From: Chryseobacterium soldanellicola
GTDB taxonomy: Bacteria > Bacteroidota > Bacteroidia > Flavobacteriales > Weeksellaceae
Assembly: GCF_900100115.1 (NCBI RefSeq)
Contig: NZ_FNKL01000003.1
Location: forward strand, 1 to 64,000
DNA length: 64,000 nt
Direction: 5' to 3'
Shown: positions 9,571 to 18,898 of the stretch, one piece after another
Position numbering within the stretch: the stretch's first letter is position 1
Layout: each line of letters starts with the position of its first letter
Notes under the pieces: model-generated
The model's input: only the letters and a program-made list of their open reading frames with translations
Database searches by the model: none
What the model was told of the DNA's origin: nothing
Made by a program: the position numbers and the translations under genes

Positions 9571-10087
9571 ATAATCTATTATTTTTCCGCTTTATTATCC
9601 CAAGGAATCTTTTAAAAGTAAAAGCCATATAGTAAAAAATAGTGCAAAAAAAATATTAGTAAGCTCCATTAAATATACTAATTATAATAAGTGAATAAAT
9701 TGTTAAATCAAATTTTCTCAGATTTTTCAATTGCTCACTGTTCCAGATAAAATAACTACTTCCCAGAAATCAGCTTTTTTTGTTTTTGTCTGAACTTTTG
9801 CAGCAACCGTCATTCGGAATTATTAAATAACATCCCTTTTATAAATCTGACATATATCCCCGCTCTGCAATTATACATTCCCGAATCTTCCTTCCCGCTA
9901 TAATTGTATTTATGAGCAGTATTGTGTCCTAAAAAAGTTAGCAACCCGATTGAGTGTTCTGTAGTTTTTATAATCTTTTTTATCATTTGTTGACATTTAT
10001 CAACAATTGCAACTTGGAAGATATTGTACCTTTATCCAAGAAGGGTTCGAAGAACGAATTCTATAACAATTAAAAGTAAATCATATC
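9571..10087 (+). other. Gene-free stretch of 517 bp before the NTF2-like gene
   Basis: No coding frame is supported. The AT-rich first 400 bp show nothing recognisable, and the last 100 bp hold the Fnr-like box and -7 box described at 9987-10034. Confidence 0.6.
9987..10034 (+). promoter_or_regulatory. Fnr/Crp-like operator plus -7 box
   Basis: A perfect inverted repeat TTGTTGA-N6-TCAACAA occupies 9987-10006. Its core (9990-10003) reads TTGAC-ATTT-ATCAA, one base from the Fnr box TTGAT-N4-ATCAA. A -7-like TACCTTTA follows at 10027-10034. The near edge of the box is 27.5 bp from the -7 centre, the position of a class II Crp/Fnr activator. The regulator at 11736 is the obvious candidate to bind it. 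Confidence 0.6.
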
Positions 10088-10456
10088 ATGGAACTCGAAA
10101 AATTACAAAATGTGCATGTTGCCGCCTGGAATGAAAAAGATGCTGCTGAACGGCTAAAATTGCTTAATAGCATTTATGATGCTGATATCAGGATGTATGA
10201 CAAAGACTTTATACTTACTGGCATAAAGGAGATCTCTGATTTCATAGAAAAATTACAGAGTGATCCTCAATTCTTTTTTTCGTCTACCGGAGAAATAGAA
10301 GGATTGCAAAACAGTGCCAGGCTCTATGGCAAAATACAAACCAGCGGACCAATGCTTAACAGCATGGATTTTTTTATTCTGGAAAATGGCAAGGCTAAAC
10401 ATTACTATGCATTCATGAGCCCAGAACAAACCAACGCCCATATCAATGAAATTTAA
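10088..10456 (+). CDS. NTF2-like/SnoaL-fold small protein
   Basis: The 122-aa cytoplasmic protein has the AAWNEKDAAERLKLL opening common in NTF2-like folds. It is paralogous to the C-terminal domain of the VOC fusion at 18899 (HLAIWNEKDLKKREALM..., conserved GHKEI/GIKEI and FxxENGKA). Such folds act as small isomerases, hydratases or ligand-binding proteins; the substrate is unknown. It is followed 9 bp later by a luciferase-like monooxygenase and preceded by an Fnr-like box. Confidence 0.7.
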   Translation: MELEKLQNVHVAAWNEKDAAERLKLLNSIYDADIRMYDKDFILTGIKEISDFIEKLQSDPQFFFSSTGEIEGLQNSARLYGKIQTSGPMLNSMDFFILENGKAKHYYAFMSPEQTNAHINEI

Positions 10457-10465
10457 AATAAATAG

Positions 10466-11491
10466 ATGGAAGTAGGAATTGATAGTTTCGCATCAGCTAT
10501 GTATGGCAGCACAAGCCTCAATAGCGCTGATGCAATGGAGCAGCTTCTGGAACGAATTGAACGCGCCGATCAAGTTGGGCTTGATGTTTTTGGTATTGGT
10601 GAACATCATAAAAAAGAATTTTTAGATTCAGCACCTGCTGTAATTCTTGCTGCAGCTGCAACAAGAACCAAAAATATTCGATTAACAAGTGCCGTTACTG
10701 TGTTAAGTACATCTGATCCTGTTCGTATTTACCAGCAGTTTGCCACACTTGACCTGATATCTAAAGGACGAGCTGAAGTAGTAGTTGGTCGCGGATCAGC
10801 AGTAGAATCTTATCCTTTATTTGGATTTGAATTGAAAGACTACGATGAGTTGTTCAAGGAAAAATTGGAATTATTTTTACAGATTCAAAATCAAGAATTT
10901 GTAAACTGGAAAGGTAAATATAGGCCGCCTCTTCACAACCAGCCGATTTATCCAAGGTCGTTACAATCCAAATTGCCAGTATGGCTAGGAGTAGGCGGAA
11001 CACCAGAATCCTTTCAACGAGCCGGAAAATTGGGATTACCTCTAATGGTGGCTGTAATTGGTGGAGAAACTGAGCGATTTGCTCCTCTCATAGACTTGTA
11101 TAGAGAAGCAGGTCACAGGGCTGGATTTGCTCCCGAGGATCTAAAAGTTGGATTGCACTCACCGGGTTATGTCGCAGAGACTAGCGAAAAAGCAGTTGCC
11201 GATTATTATCCAGGCTATCAGGAACTTTGGACAAAATTAGGAAAAGAGCGTGGATGGCCGCCCGTAACACGTAGTCGATTTGACGCTCAAAACGGAGCAA
11301 AAGGGGCATTACTGGTAGGCGGACCGGAAGAAATCGCAGAAAAGCTGCTGAGGCACAGTAAATCGCTTGGCGGAGTGGATCGGTTTACATTTCAAATGGA
11401 TAATGCAGGACTTAATCATAAGCAACTTCTTAGTTCAATTGAGCTTATAGGCTCCAAAGTAATACCGCTTTTAAAAGATAGAAAGGATTAA
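10466..11491 (+). CDS. LLM-class flavin-dependent oxidoreductase
   Basis: The 341-aa protein is a luciferase-like TIM-barrel oxidoreductase. Visible family features are the N-terminal VGIDSFAS strand, FGIGEHHKKEF (EHH motif), RLTSAVTVLS and GRAEVVVGRGSAVE, followed by WLGVGGTPES. These enzymes use FMNH2 or F420 to oxidise or reduce organic substrates. The substrate is unknown. It is in an operon with the NTF2-like gene, an arrangement suggesting oxidation of a small xenobiotic or quinone-like compound (inference). Confidence 0.85.
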   Translation: MEVGIDSFASAMYGSTSLNSADAMEQLLERIERADQVGLDVFGIGEHHKKEFLDSAPAVILAAAATRTKNIRLTSAVTVLSTSDPVRIYQQFATLDLISKGRAEVVVGRGSAVESYPLFGFELKDYDELFKEKLELFLQIQNQEFVNWKGKYRPPLHNQPIYPRSLQSKLPVWLGVGGTPESFQRAGKLGLPLMVAVIGGETERFAPLIDLYREAGHRAGFAPEDLKVGLHSPGYVAETSEKAVADYYPGYQELWTKLGKERGWPPVTRSRFDAQNGAKGALLVGGPEEIAEKLLRHSKSLGGVDRFTFQMDNAGLNHKQLLSSIELIGSKVIPLLKDRKD

Positions 11492-11735
11492 ATAGTAAAG
11501 TCATTAAATTAATTCACAAGGTCATTTTCATTCAGAGAATGACTTTTTACTTCAGTAATAAGTATAATGTCCATTTTTTAAATATCTAAAATAATTATCA
11601 ACTTGCTTTAACAAATATCATCTTCATCCCATAAATTTTCTTGTAAATTTGCCATTAATAATTTTAAAGGACTGGTATGCAATATTTTATTGCCGGTTAA
11701 TTTCTAAACGATGTAATTGCTGTATATTTGCATTA

Positions 11736-12314
11736 ATGCATACAACACTTATATCATACATAAAAGCTCATGCAAGTAGTCCATTGACTGATAAAGAAAT
11801 TGCAATACTTCAGGAAATTTTTATACCTCGAAAGTATTTAAAAGGGCAGTTTTTGTTACAGAATGGTGATGTATGCAAAAATTATGCGTTCATTTGCAAA
11901 GGTGCAACTCACAAGTTTGCTGTCAATGAAAAAGGTATAGAAAATATTGTCGCTTTATCAATTGAAAACTGGTGGGTTGGTGATAGAGATAGCTATTTTC
12001 GCGAAATTCCTACAATTTATAATATTCAGGCTTACGAGAATTGTGATACACTCCTATTTAGCAAAAAAGATTATCCAAGACTACAAGAAATTCCAGCTTT
12101 CGTTGAAATGAGACTAAAGTTGGATGAAAATCATGCTATAGCAAATGAAAGAAACAAATTGTTGCTTATAGGATATTCAGCTGAAAAACGATATGAAAAC
12201 TTTTTAAAAATGCATCCTGACCTTGTGAAGCGTTTTCCATTGTGGATTATTGCTTCTTATCTGGGTATCACAAAAGAAACGCTAAGCCGCATTCGTCGCC
12301 AGACCAATATCTAA
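11736..12314 (+). CDS. Crp/Fnr-family transcriptional regulator (R1)
   Basis: The start is set at 11736 (MHTTLISYIK), giving 192 aa, the usual length; the 29 residues upstream in frame (from 11649) are not family-like. It has a cyclic-nucleotide-binding-like beta barrel (about 20-120) with FLLQNGDVCKNYAFICKG, and a C-terminal HTH with IIASYLGITKETLSRIRR. No Fe-S cysteine cluster is evident, so it is not a classical oxygen-sensing Fnr. The recognition helix has Glu at the position of Crp Glu181 (T-K-E-T-L-S-R). A -7-like TATATTTG at 11723-11730 ends 5 bp before the ATG, so the transcript could be leaderless. Confidence 0.85.
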   Translation: MHTTLISYIKAHASSPLTDKEIAILQEIFIPRKYLKGQFLLQNGDVCKNYAFICKGATHKFAVNEKGIENIVALSIENWWVGDRDSYFREIPTIYNIQAYENCDTLLFSKKDYPRLQEIPAFVEMRLKLDENHAIANERNKLLLIGYSAEKRYENFLKMHPDLVKRFPLWIIASYLGITKETLSRIRRQTNI

Positions 12315-12557
12315 ATTCAGAAGTTTTGTAAATTATTTTGCTTCATTCTAAGTTAGCTATCTTAGATTATATTTTATTTTTACAGGCAATTTTTTCCAGC
12401 TATTTCAATTAATATTATATAAGTTGCTACCGACAAGGGGTTTCTTTTTAAACGTAAGGACGAGATTGCGGAAATGGCACTACATGATAAACCAGTAATC
12501 AGAGAATGATTTCGAAAAAAGGATAATAATGATGATTATCTTTTTTTAAACAAAAAA

Positions 12558-12577
12558 AATCCCGGATTAACGGGATT
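12558..12577 (-). terminator. Terminator after the DUF2911 gene
   Basis: The 7-bp arms AATCCCG/CGGGATT flank a 6-nt loop. Read on the minus strand it is followed by an unbroken T run. It closes the minus-strand operon that starts at 17438. Confidence 0.75.
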
Positions 12578-12597
12578 TTAATTTATCATATTTACAT

Positions 12598-13116
12598 TTA
12601 TTTGATCTCTACGGGAACTGAGATTTTATCCCAATCCATTGTGAATCCATTATTGTTTATTTTATAAACTAAAGTTTCCTGTGTTGCCGGTAAAGCTTTT
12701 GTTTTCACATCAACACGTAAAGCATCTTTAGATTCTTCGTATTTATAAGCTCCCCATTGTTTTGGTTCTTTGTTAAAAATCGCAGTCCAGGTTCCGGATT
12801 CTTTTGGAATCAAGAAAAAACTATATTTACCTTTAGGCAGCTTTTTACCCTGAACGGTAATATCTTTATCCGTTTCGAAAGTGGTTGCTTCATTGGCTCC
12901 CGCACGCCAAACTTTACCATAAGCTTCTAGACCACCCCATATTGTACGCCCTTTTACAGAAGGACTGCTATAAGCTATTGTAATGGTAGCATCTTTAATT
13001 TTTCCTGTTGCAGTAGCCGGAGGGCTCGCTGGTTTTTTTGTTTCCTGTGCAAATGCATTTACTGAAATCGTCATTGCAGCAAAAAGCATGGTAGCAGATT
13101 TAATCATTGTTTTCAT
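12598..13116 (-). CDS. DUF2911 secreted protein
   Basis: The 172-aa protein has a signal peptide (1-24, ending AFAQ) and the DUF2911 core: [47 protein letters not shown] and WTAIFN. The family is abundant in Bacteroidota periplasm and has no known function. It starts 25 bp downstream of the symporter stop and ends at a terminator, so it is the last gene of the PIG-L/symporter operon. Confidence 0.85.
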   Translation of the reverse strand: MKTMIKSATMLFAAMTISVNAFAQETKKPASPPATATGKIKDATITIAYSSPSVKGRTIWGGLEAYGKVWRAGANEATTFETDKDITVQGKKLPKGKYSFFLIPKESGTWTAIFNKEPKQWGAYKYEESKDALRVDVKTKALPATQETLVYKINNNGFTMDWDKISVPVEIK

Positions 13117-13141
13117 ACTATTTTATTTGTTTGTTTATTGA

Positions 13142-14833
13142 TTACGAATTTACGGCTTTCGGTTTATAAAACAGTAATCCGATTGCTGAAAATATGATGA
13201 CTGCCGCGGCTCCGATTACATTGAGCCAAAGGAAAGAAACAATATCGAATTGATAAACGGCAATAACCGTAATTTCTGATAAAATTGCAGAAATAAATAC
13301 ATTGGAACCTGTGATTTTCTTAAAGTAAAAGGCAACAAGAAAAATCCCCAGTATCGGGCCGTAGAAAAGAGAACCCAATACATTAACCGCTTCAATAAGG
13401 GAACCCATCTGCGTGGCAAACATAGCTACACCGATTGAGAAAATTCCCCAGGCTAACGTATGTAGACGACTGTATTTCAGCTCAGTTGCATCATCAGGAA
13501 TTTCTTTTTTAAATATCAAATGAATATCTTTTAATGAGCAGGCGGCAAGGGAATTCAGTGCTGCAGAAATTGAGCCCCAGCTGGCCAGAAAAATGACGGT
13601 AAACAGTAAACCGATCATCCCGACAGGCAATGTATTTTTCACGAAATACAGGAAAATATAGTTTGTATCTGTTTTCTCTGCGTTATAGTTTGAATGATTG
13701 ATTGCTTCCTCTACCCTTCCGTGAAGAGCTTTTACCTGGGTTTGCGTGTTTTTAAAATCCTGAATTGTTTTGTTAAGTTGTGGAGAATGAGTTTCTTTCA
13801 ATTGTAGAATTTCTTTCGATTCTGCATTAAATTTTAGTTGTAAATCCTGATGCTCTTTTTCAAAAACCGCTGCCTGTTCGGGTTTTGTTTCCTTTAAATG
13901 CTGATAAGATCTTTCATTAAAATAAATCGGAGCCGGTTTTAGAGAAAAGAAAGCGAAAAGCAACGCACCAATCAAAAGAATAGCAAACTGCATCGGAATT
14001 TTAACCAATCCGTTAAGTAGCAAGCCCATTTTTGCGTTGGTATTGTCTTTCGCCGTAATATACCTCCCAACCTGACTCTGGTCGGTTCCGAAGTAAGAAA
14101 GTGCCAGAAAAAAACCACCAATTAAGCCGCTCCAGATATTGTATTTATCTTTCCAGTCAAATTCTGTGGTGATGACATTGAGCTTTCCGGATTTTCCCGC
14201 CAGATAAAGTGCATCCTTAAAACCAATTCCGTTCGGCATATTTTGAATAAGCAGATACCCGGCAAAAGCCATGGTTCCCAGGATAATGAGAAACTGTAGT
14301 TTTTGGGTATGCGCGATCGCTTTTGCACCGCCAACATAGGTGTAAATCAACAGAATGCCACCTGTTAAAACATTGGTTAAGTAAATATTCCAGTTTAAAA
14401 CGCTTGACAAGATAATACTTGGAGCATAAATGCTGATTCCTGTTGATAAGCCTCTGGAAAAAAGAAAAAGCAGTGACGTGAGCACTCTTGTTTTTTTATC
14501 AAAACGGTTTTCCAGATATTCATAGGCCGTATAAACATTCAAACGCTGAAAAATCGGAATGAAAGTAATGCAAATCACAATCATCGCCAATGGCAGACCA
14601 AAATAATACTGTACAAAACGCATCCCGTCTGTATACGCCTGACCCGGCGCTGAAAGAAACGTAATGGCACTGGCCTGCGTAGCCATAATACCGATCAGCA
14701 CAATATACCACGGCATTTTATTATCTGCCTTCAGGTATGAAGCATTGCTTTTTTGGCCACGACCGATAAAAACGCCGTAAACAACCACTGCAACCAGTGT
14801 AAAAATAAGAACGGTCCAATCTATATTGCTCAT
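13142..14833 (-). CDS. Sodium:solute symporter (SSS family)
   Basis: The 563-aa inner-membrane protein has about 13 hydrophobic segments. SSS features include GQKSNASYLKADNKMPW near the N-terminus, ATQASAITFLSAPGQAY, and the sodium-site region GGAKAIAHTQKLQF. A hydrophilic, coiled-coil-like insertion (about residues 310-395) interrupts the membrane core before TM9, a common insertion in Bacteroidota members. The start ATGA overlaps the stop of the 34-aa peptide upstream. The substrate is unknown; the PIG-L deacetylase in the operon points to an amino-sugar or acylated conjugate (inference). Confidence 0.85.
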   Translation of the reverse strand: MSNIDWTVLIFTLVAVVVYGVFIGRGQKSNASYLKADNKMPWYIVLIGIMATQASAITFLSAPGQAYTDGMRFVQYYFGLPLAMIVICITFIPIFQRLNVYTAYEYLENRFDKKTRVLTSLLFLFSRGLSTGISIYAPSIILSSVLNWNIYLTNVLTGGILLIYTYVGGAKAIAHTQKLQFLIILGTMAFAGYLLIQNMPNGIGFKDALYLAGKSGKLNVITTEFDWKDKYNIWSGLIGGFFLALSYFGTDQSQVGRYITAKDNTNAKMGLLLNGLVKIPMQFAILLIGALLFAFFSLKPAPIYFNERSYQHLKETKPEQAAVFEKEHQDLQLKFNAESKEILQLKETHSPQLNKTIQDFKNTQTQVKALHGRVEEAINHSNYNAEKTDTNYIFLYFVKNTLPVGMIGLLFTVIFLASWGSISAALNSLAACSLKDIHLIFKKEIPDDATELKYSRLHTLAWGIFSIGVAMFATQMGSLIEAVNVLGSLFYGPILGIFLVAFYFKKITGSNVFISAILSEITVIAVYQFDIVSFLWLNVIGAAAVIIFSAIGLLFYKPKAVNS

Positions 14834-14934
14834 GCCCAGAATTTAGTAAACAGATAATAAAATACGATCTGACATACCAATGCAACGGCTAATAATATGT
14901 ACCAGATGTTCCAGTTTTTAAGTTGCTTGTTCAT
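14830..14934 (-). CDS. 34-aa single-pass membrane peptide between PIG-L and symporter genes
   Basis: Reading the minus strand from 14934 gives M-N-K-Q-L-K-N-W-N-I-W-Y-I-L-L, then AVALVCQIVFYYLFTKFWA and a TGA stop: a short basic N-terminus and one hydrophobic helix. Its ATG overlaps the PIG-L stop by one base (TGATG) and its stop overlaps the symporter ATG (ATGA). The double overlap strongly suggests real, coupled translation. Small accessory membrane subunits occur with some sodium symporters; that role is inference. Confidence 0.7.
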   Translation of the reverse strand: MNKQLKNWNIWYILLAVALVCQIVFYYLFTKFWA

Positions 14935-17438
14935 CAGTTTTTCTGTGCAGATAAAAAGTTTAAAAATAAACGTGCCGCCCCTACATTTCCCGCAGGCAGC
15001 TGTCTGAAAAATGCTAACGGAGTATAAATAAAATTACCTTTCCCGTATTTGGCATATAAAGTTGATCCCTGCAGAGGCTCTTCACCGGTATCGTGCATTT
15101 CAAAAAGCGGTTCATACGCTGCATCCCATTGATCAGGGAAATAGGCTCCACGCTCCTGTACCCAGCCTTTAAAGTCATCAGCAGTAATTTTGTTTGGAAA
15201 ATTCAGTAATTTATGATTTGGATTTAAAAATTTAACCTCAGCGTTTTCTTCTGTCACGCGCTTATTAGCAATACTGAAATTGTACATTCCCAATTGGTTA
15301 ACGGTTGTGTCCTGATTAGTGTTATACTGCATCACCAGATTACCTCCGGATTTTACATAAGACCATAAAAAAGGCATCCATCGACCCAGCTTTTTCTCCG
15401 TATTATTGACACGAACACCAAGAACTATGGCATCATATTGTGACAGTTTGTTCTGACTTCCATTTCCGCCTGATTCATCTAGGTTGCCATAAAAATCTTC
15501 GTCTTTCAGGACTTCTACCTGAATACCTGCAATGCGCAGAAACTCAGGGATGAAATCGCCCGCACCTTGTACATAACCCACTTTTTTAACCTTGGTCTGA
15601 ATATCACCTTTCATCACCGTTACCGTTGCAGGCACAAAATATTGTAAAGAAGGTAAATGCGGGTACTGAATTAATACCTGTTTTTTATTATAAGTGACTC
15701 CGTCTGCAATAAAATTGGCATCCAACTGCAAACGATTTGAATTAATTGAGGCAAGTTTAGCCTTTGGAATAACATAATCAACGGTAAAATCTTTCCCATT
15801 GATTGACTTTAATTCGCCGCCCCCCAATGTTTCTCCGTTATAGATCAGGTTTATTTTACCATTACTGAACTTTTTATTGGAATTAACCTTAACATTTAAA
15901 CTCAAATGTAAATCTTCATTTTCTTTAACTAAATAAAGAGGTTGTGTAAACTTCAGTTCCAATGCAGGAACGATGCGCAGGGATTCAACCACATCACCAC
16001 GCACAGGATCTAATTTTTTGAATGATAAAGGAAGTTTAACCTGAAACTTTTCCGATCCTATTTTTAAATCAAGCAAAACATTTAATGGTGAATCTGCTTC
16101 GGGCAAACCGATTAAAGTATCATTCGGAACAGAGAAAGTTGCCGCATTGATAGAAGGTTTTGCCAACCAATAAGGTTCTGTGAGCGCTGTATCCCCAGGA
16201 ATCTGAATGTCATGCTGAATGGTGATTAAAGAATCTTTTGATAATTTTCTGGTAAAGCTTTCTGACTGACTCAGCCATTTTACATTTTCTAAAATAACAG
16301 GATTTTCAGCTCTTGAAATCAGATTTAACCTGAAATTGTAGTTATCTCCGGCAACAGCCTCAGCCTGACTGGTAACTACCTCGCCCATAAATCCGGCACA
16401 GCTTAAAATAATATTGTCAATAGATTTAATTTTATCTTTTTTCAGATCTGAATCTTGCAACACCATTACTTTTTTTCTTAAAGCAAGCAAAGCAGGCAAG
16501 CTCTGGTCTGGTTTATTAAAATTGAAAGCGAAAATAATTTTATTTAATTCCTGGTCAATGTCAGCATTTCCTTTTGCGGTCCAGGTTTTAACTATTCCAT
16601 CAAAAAGTGTTGCTTTGGCAGGCTCACCTGCAACGTGGGCAAAATATTCAGTTTTGATGCCGGCTACAGACTGCGTTCCTGCACCCTGGCTTTTATGTAA
16701 GCTTCTGCTTAATCCCGCCAATTCACCATAGCCCATTCCCAATTGCGCATCATATTGCCCAACGGTAACTTTCAGTTGATTTTCAGCAGTGGTATTGATC
16801 CCACCAAATCGGAATGTATTCCACAATACACGTTTTGGCTGCCATACATTGACATATTTTAGTTGATTTGGGAAAGCATTTTTATCGCCTGCCAATTTAA
16901 AGGCTTTTTCAGCAACCACAGCCGAAGCCGCATGTTGTCCGTGACCTGCCGCGGCAGTAGGCGGAAAACGACAAATGATAACATCAGGACGAAATTTACG
17001 GATGACCCAAACGACATCAGCGATAATGCTGTCTTCATTCCATTGTTTAAAGGTGTCGGTCGTATTTTTAGAGAACCCGAAATCAATCGCCCGGGTAAAG
17101 AATTGCTGGGCACCGTCTAATTTTCTTGCTTCTAAAAGCTCATGTGTTCTGATTAAGCCCAATGCAGCCCCCTGCTCTGTTCCCAATAAATTCTGACCAC
17201 CATCACCTCTTGTTAATGATAAATAACCGGTTTCTACATTTTGGTCGTTGATTAGCCAGGAGAGCAATCCTGTATTTTCATCATCGGGATGAGCCGCCAG
17301 ATATAAAACTTTAGGAATATTTTTAAGGGTTTTGATTTCACGGTAAATTTCAGATGATTTGGAGGGCCGAACCTGTTGGGCCGAACAAAAAACCGAATAA
17401 AAGCCAAGAATAAATACAATGATTACTTTTTTGAACAT
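14934..17438 (-). CDS. Secreted PIG-L/LmbE-family deacetylase with C-terminal extension
   Basis: The start is placed at 17438 (MFKKVIIVFIL...), which gives a clean signal peptide ending FCSAQQ; the 16 residues upstream in frame are not signal-like. The mature 834-aa protein has a PIG-L domain (about 35-270) with the zinc/catalytic AHPDDE motif, SLTRGDGGQN, RTHELLEAR and the HGQHAAS metal ligand. The beta-rich middle section and the C-terminal region (GVRVNNTEKK, GGNLVMQYN) resemble a GATase1/ThuA-like domain. Known homologues deacetylate GlcNAc-type substrates. First gene of a four-gene operon with a membrane peptide, symporter and DUF2911. Confidence 0.85.
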   Translation of the reverse strand: MFKKVIIVFILGFYSVFCSAQQVRPSKSSEIYREIKTLKNIPKVLYLAAHPDDENTGLLSWLINDQNVETGYLSLTRGDGGQNLLGTEQGAALGLIRTHELLEARKLDGAQQFFTRAIDFGFSKNTTDTFKQWNEDSIIADVVWVIRKFRPDVIICRFPPTAAAGHGQHAASAVVAEKAFKLAGDKNAFPNQLKYVNVWQPKRVLWNTFRFGGINTTAENQLKVTVGQYDAQLGMGYGELAGLSRSLHKSQGAGTQSVAGIKTEYFAHVAGEPAKATLFDGIVKTWTAKGNADIDQELNKIIFAFNFNKPDQSLPALLALRKKVMVLQDSDLKKDKIKSIDNIILSCAGFMGEVVTSQAEAVAGDNYNFRLNLISRAENPVILENVKWLSQSESFTRKLSKDSLITIQHDIQIPGDTALTEPYWLAKPSINAATFSVPNDTLIGLPEADSPLNVLLDLKIGSEKFQVKLPLSFKKLDPVRGDVVESLRIVPALELKFTQPLYLVKENEDLHLSLNVKVNSNKKFSNGKINLIYNGETLGGGELKSINGKDFTVDYVIPKAKLASINSNRLQLDANFIADGVTYNKKQVLIQYPHLPSLQYFVPATVTVMKGDIQTKVKKVGYVQGAGDFIPEFLRIAGIQVEVLKDEDFYGNLDESGGNGSQNKLSQYDAIVLGVRVNNTEKKLGRWMPFLWSYVKSGGNLVMQYNTNQDTTVNQLGMYNFSIANKRVTEENAEVKFLNPNHKLLNFPNKITADDFKGWVQERGAYFPDQWDAAYEPLFEMHDTGEEPLQGSTLYAKYGKGNFIYTPLAFFRQLPAGNVGAARLFLNFLSAQKN

Positions 17439-17702
17439 TTGAATTTGCTTTGCGGGGCAAATATAAGTAAATCGTTTTTCTTTCAACCTTAAAAGAAAAA
17501 GCAGTTAATGACTCCAAATATTCTATTATATTCTTTATAAAATCTTTGTGCGAAGTTAGAAAAAACAATCAAAGCAAACTAAAGATCAACTCTCAACTTT
17601 AACGGAATAAATTTCTTTTCGGAATATTACCAAACCCAATCTTGTTGCTGTTTTTTTTATTGAATTTAGAAATTAATTATCATACTTTTCCACGCGGATC
17701 GT

Positions 17703-18335
17703 CTAAATGAATGTTACAAACTCTTCAAATGGTTTGCGTACTTTTTTTAGTTTTAGATTCCAGTCATTTTCTTCGTCTCTATATCCCAAAGCCAACAGCA
17801 TTGAGCTTCTTAAACCTTTGGATGGAAGCTTCAAAAATTCGTCCAGTGCTATCGGGTCAAACCCTTCCATTGGCGTAGAATCTATTCCTGCAGAAGCGGC
17901 CTCAACAATCGCTAAACCTAGTGCTATATTTGCCTGCTTAGCTGCGTGATGAAAGTTTTCTTCGATACTCATATTTCCGAAAAACCGTTTCGAAAATTCT
18001 CTTTGTTTATGATACTTAGTAGAATCAACGTTGCGTTTTTCTGTCAGATAATCAAAGACTTTATCTATCCTTTCTTTAGAATATTCATCCCAGACTGCAA
18101 AAACCAAAAGATGTGAAGATTCTACAACCTGAGGCTGATTCATTGCGATGGGTAATATTTTCTTTTTAATTTCAGGATTGCTGATAACGATGATTTCGTA
18201 AGGCTGTAATCCAATTCCTGATGGAGCCAAATGAGCCGCTTTCAAAATAGCATTGATTTTTTCATCTTCTACTTTCTCACCGGTCATTCTTTTGGTCGCA
18301 TATCGCCAATTGAGAAGATCTAATATATTTTCCAT
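17703..18335 (-). CDS. NAD(P)H-dependent nitroreductase-family protein
   Basis: The 210-aa protein has the nitroreductase fold: WRYATKRM at the N-terminus, APSGIGLQPYEIIVI, and the family C-terminal motif LALGYRDEEND. These flavin enzymes reduce quinones or nitro compounds. It is the last gene of a minus-strand cluster with a SnoaL-like protein, a VOC fusion and an SDR. A hairpin at 18354-18385 separates it from the gene upstream. Confidence 0.85.
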   Translation of the reverse strand: MENILDLLNWRYATKRMTGEKVEDEKINAILKAAHLAPSGIGLQPYEIIVISNPEIKKKILPIAMNQPQVVESSHLLVFAVWDEYSKERIDKVFDYLTEKRNVDSTKYHKQREFSKRFFGNMSIEENFHHAAKQANIALGLAIVEAASAGIDSTPMEGFDPIALDEFLKLPSKGLRSSMLLALGYRDEENDWNLKLKKVRKPFEEFVTFI

Positions 18336-18353
18336 TATTTATAAATTATTAAA

Positions 18354-18385
18354 ATCAAGGCAATTAAATATTTAATCACCTTGAT
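18354..18385 (-). terminator. Hairpin after the SnoaL-like gene
   Basis: The 7-bp arms ATCAAGG/CCTTGAT flank an 18-nt AT-rich loop and are followed on the minus strand by TTTAAT. It is a weak terminator candidate. Confidence 0.45.
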
Positions 18386-18395
18386 TTATTTTACA

Positions 18396-18839
18396 TTAAA
18401 AAACACCTAACTGACCCAAAAGTATAGTTGCTGCAGTGTAACAATGGAATGATTTTATTTTCCCGTTCTCGATTTTAAAAACATCACAACAAGGGGTCTG
18501 CATTGTTTTATTTGTCGCCGGAATCGTTCCTGAAGGTAGCTGAAGCGGGCCGTTATGAGTTCCGTTTAGAGATAATTCCACAACAACGGTATTCTCATTT
18601 TCCAAAACGTACAAGTCATACAATTCTCTGTGCATATCCGGAAAAGCTGTTGCATAAACATCTACTGTTTTCCCGATGTCCTGCCCATAATACTTGGTTC
18701 CCGCAGATACATCCCAAAAGTATCCGTCTTCTGCAAAAAGGCCAACAAAACCTTGTGTATCCTGTTCTTCTGCGATTCTGTATAACTCACGGATTAATTT
18801 TTCGTTTTCTGAATTTTGATTGATTACTGATGCTTTCAT
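18396..18839 (-). CDS. SnoaL-like ester-cyclase/NTF2-fold protein
   Basis: The 147-aa protein has the SnoaL pattern: LIRELYRIAEEQDTQGFVGLFAEDG, FPDMHRELYDLYV, ELSLNGTHNGPLQLPSG and PCCDVFKIENGKIKSFHCY. Function is probably binding or isomerising a small molecule; the substrate is unknown. It lies 59 bp downstream of the VOC fusion and is probably cotranscribed with it. Confidence 0.75.
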   Translation of the reverse strand: MKASVINQNSENEKLIRELYRIAEEQDTQGFVGLFAEDGYFWDVSAGTKYYGQDIGKTVDVYATAFPDMHRELYDLYVLENENTVVVELSLNGTHNGPLQLPSGTIPATNKTMQTPCCDVFKIENGKIKSFHCYTAATILLGQLGVF

Positions 18840-18898
18840 AATTGATTATTTTAAAATTGTTAATTTTTATTTTGATGTAAACTTTAATTGCGAATTGA

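Noticed and set aside
11649..12314. Start of Crp/Fnr gene R1 at 11649
   Set aside because: The extra 29 residues are cysteine/aromatic-rich and unlike the family; ATG at 11736 gives the usual length.
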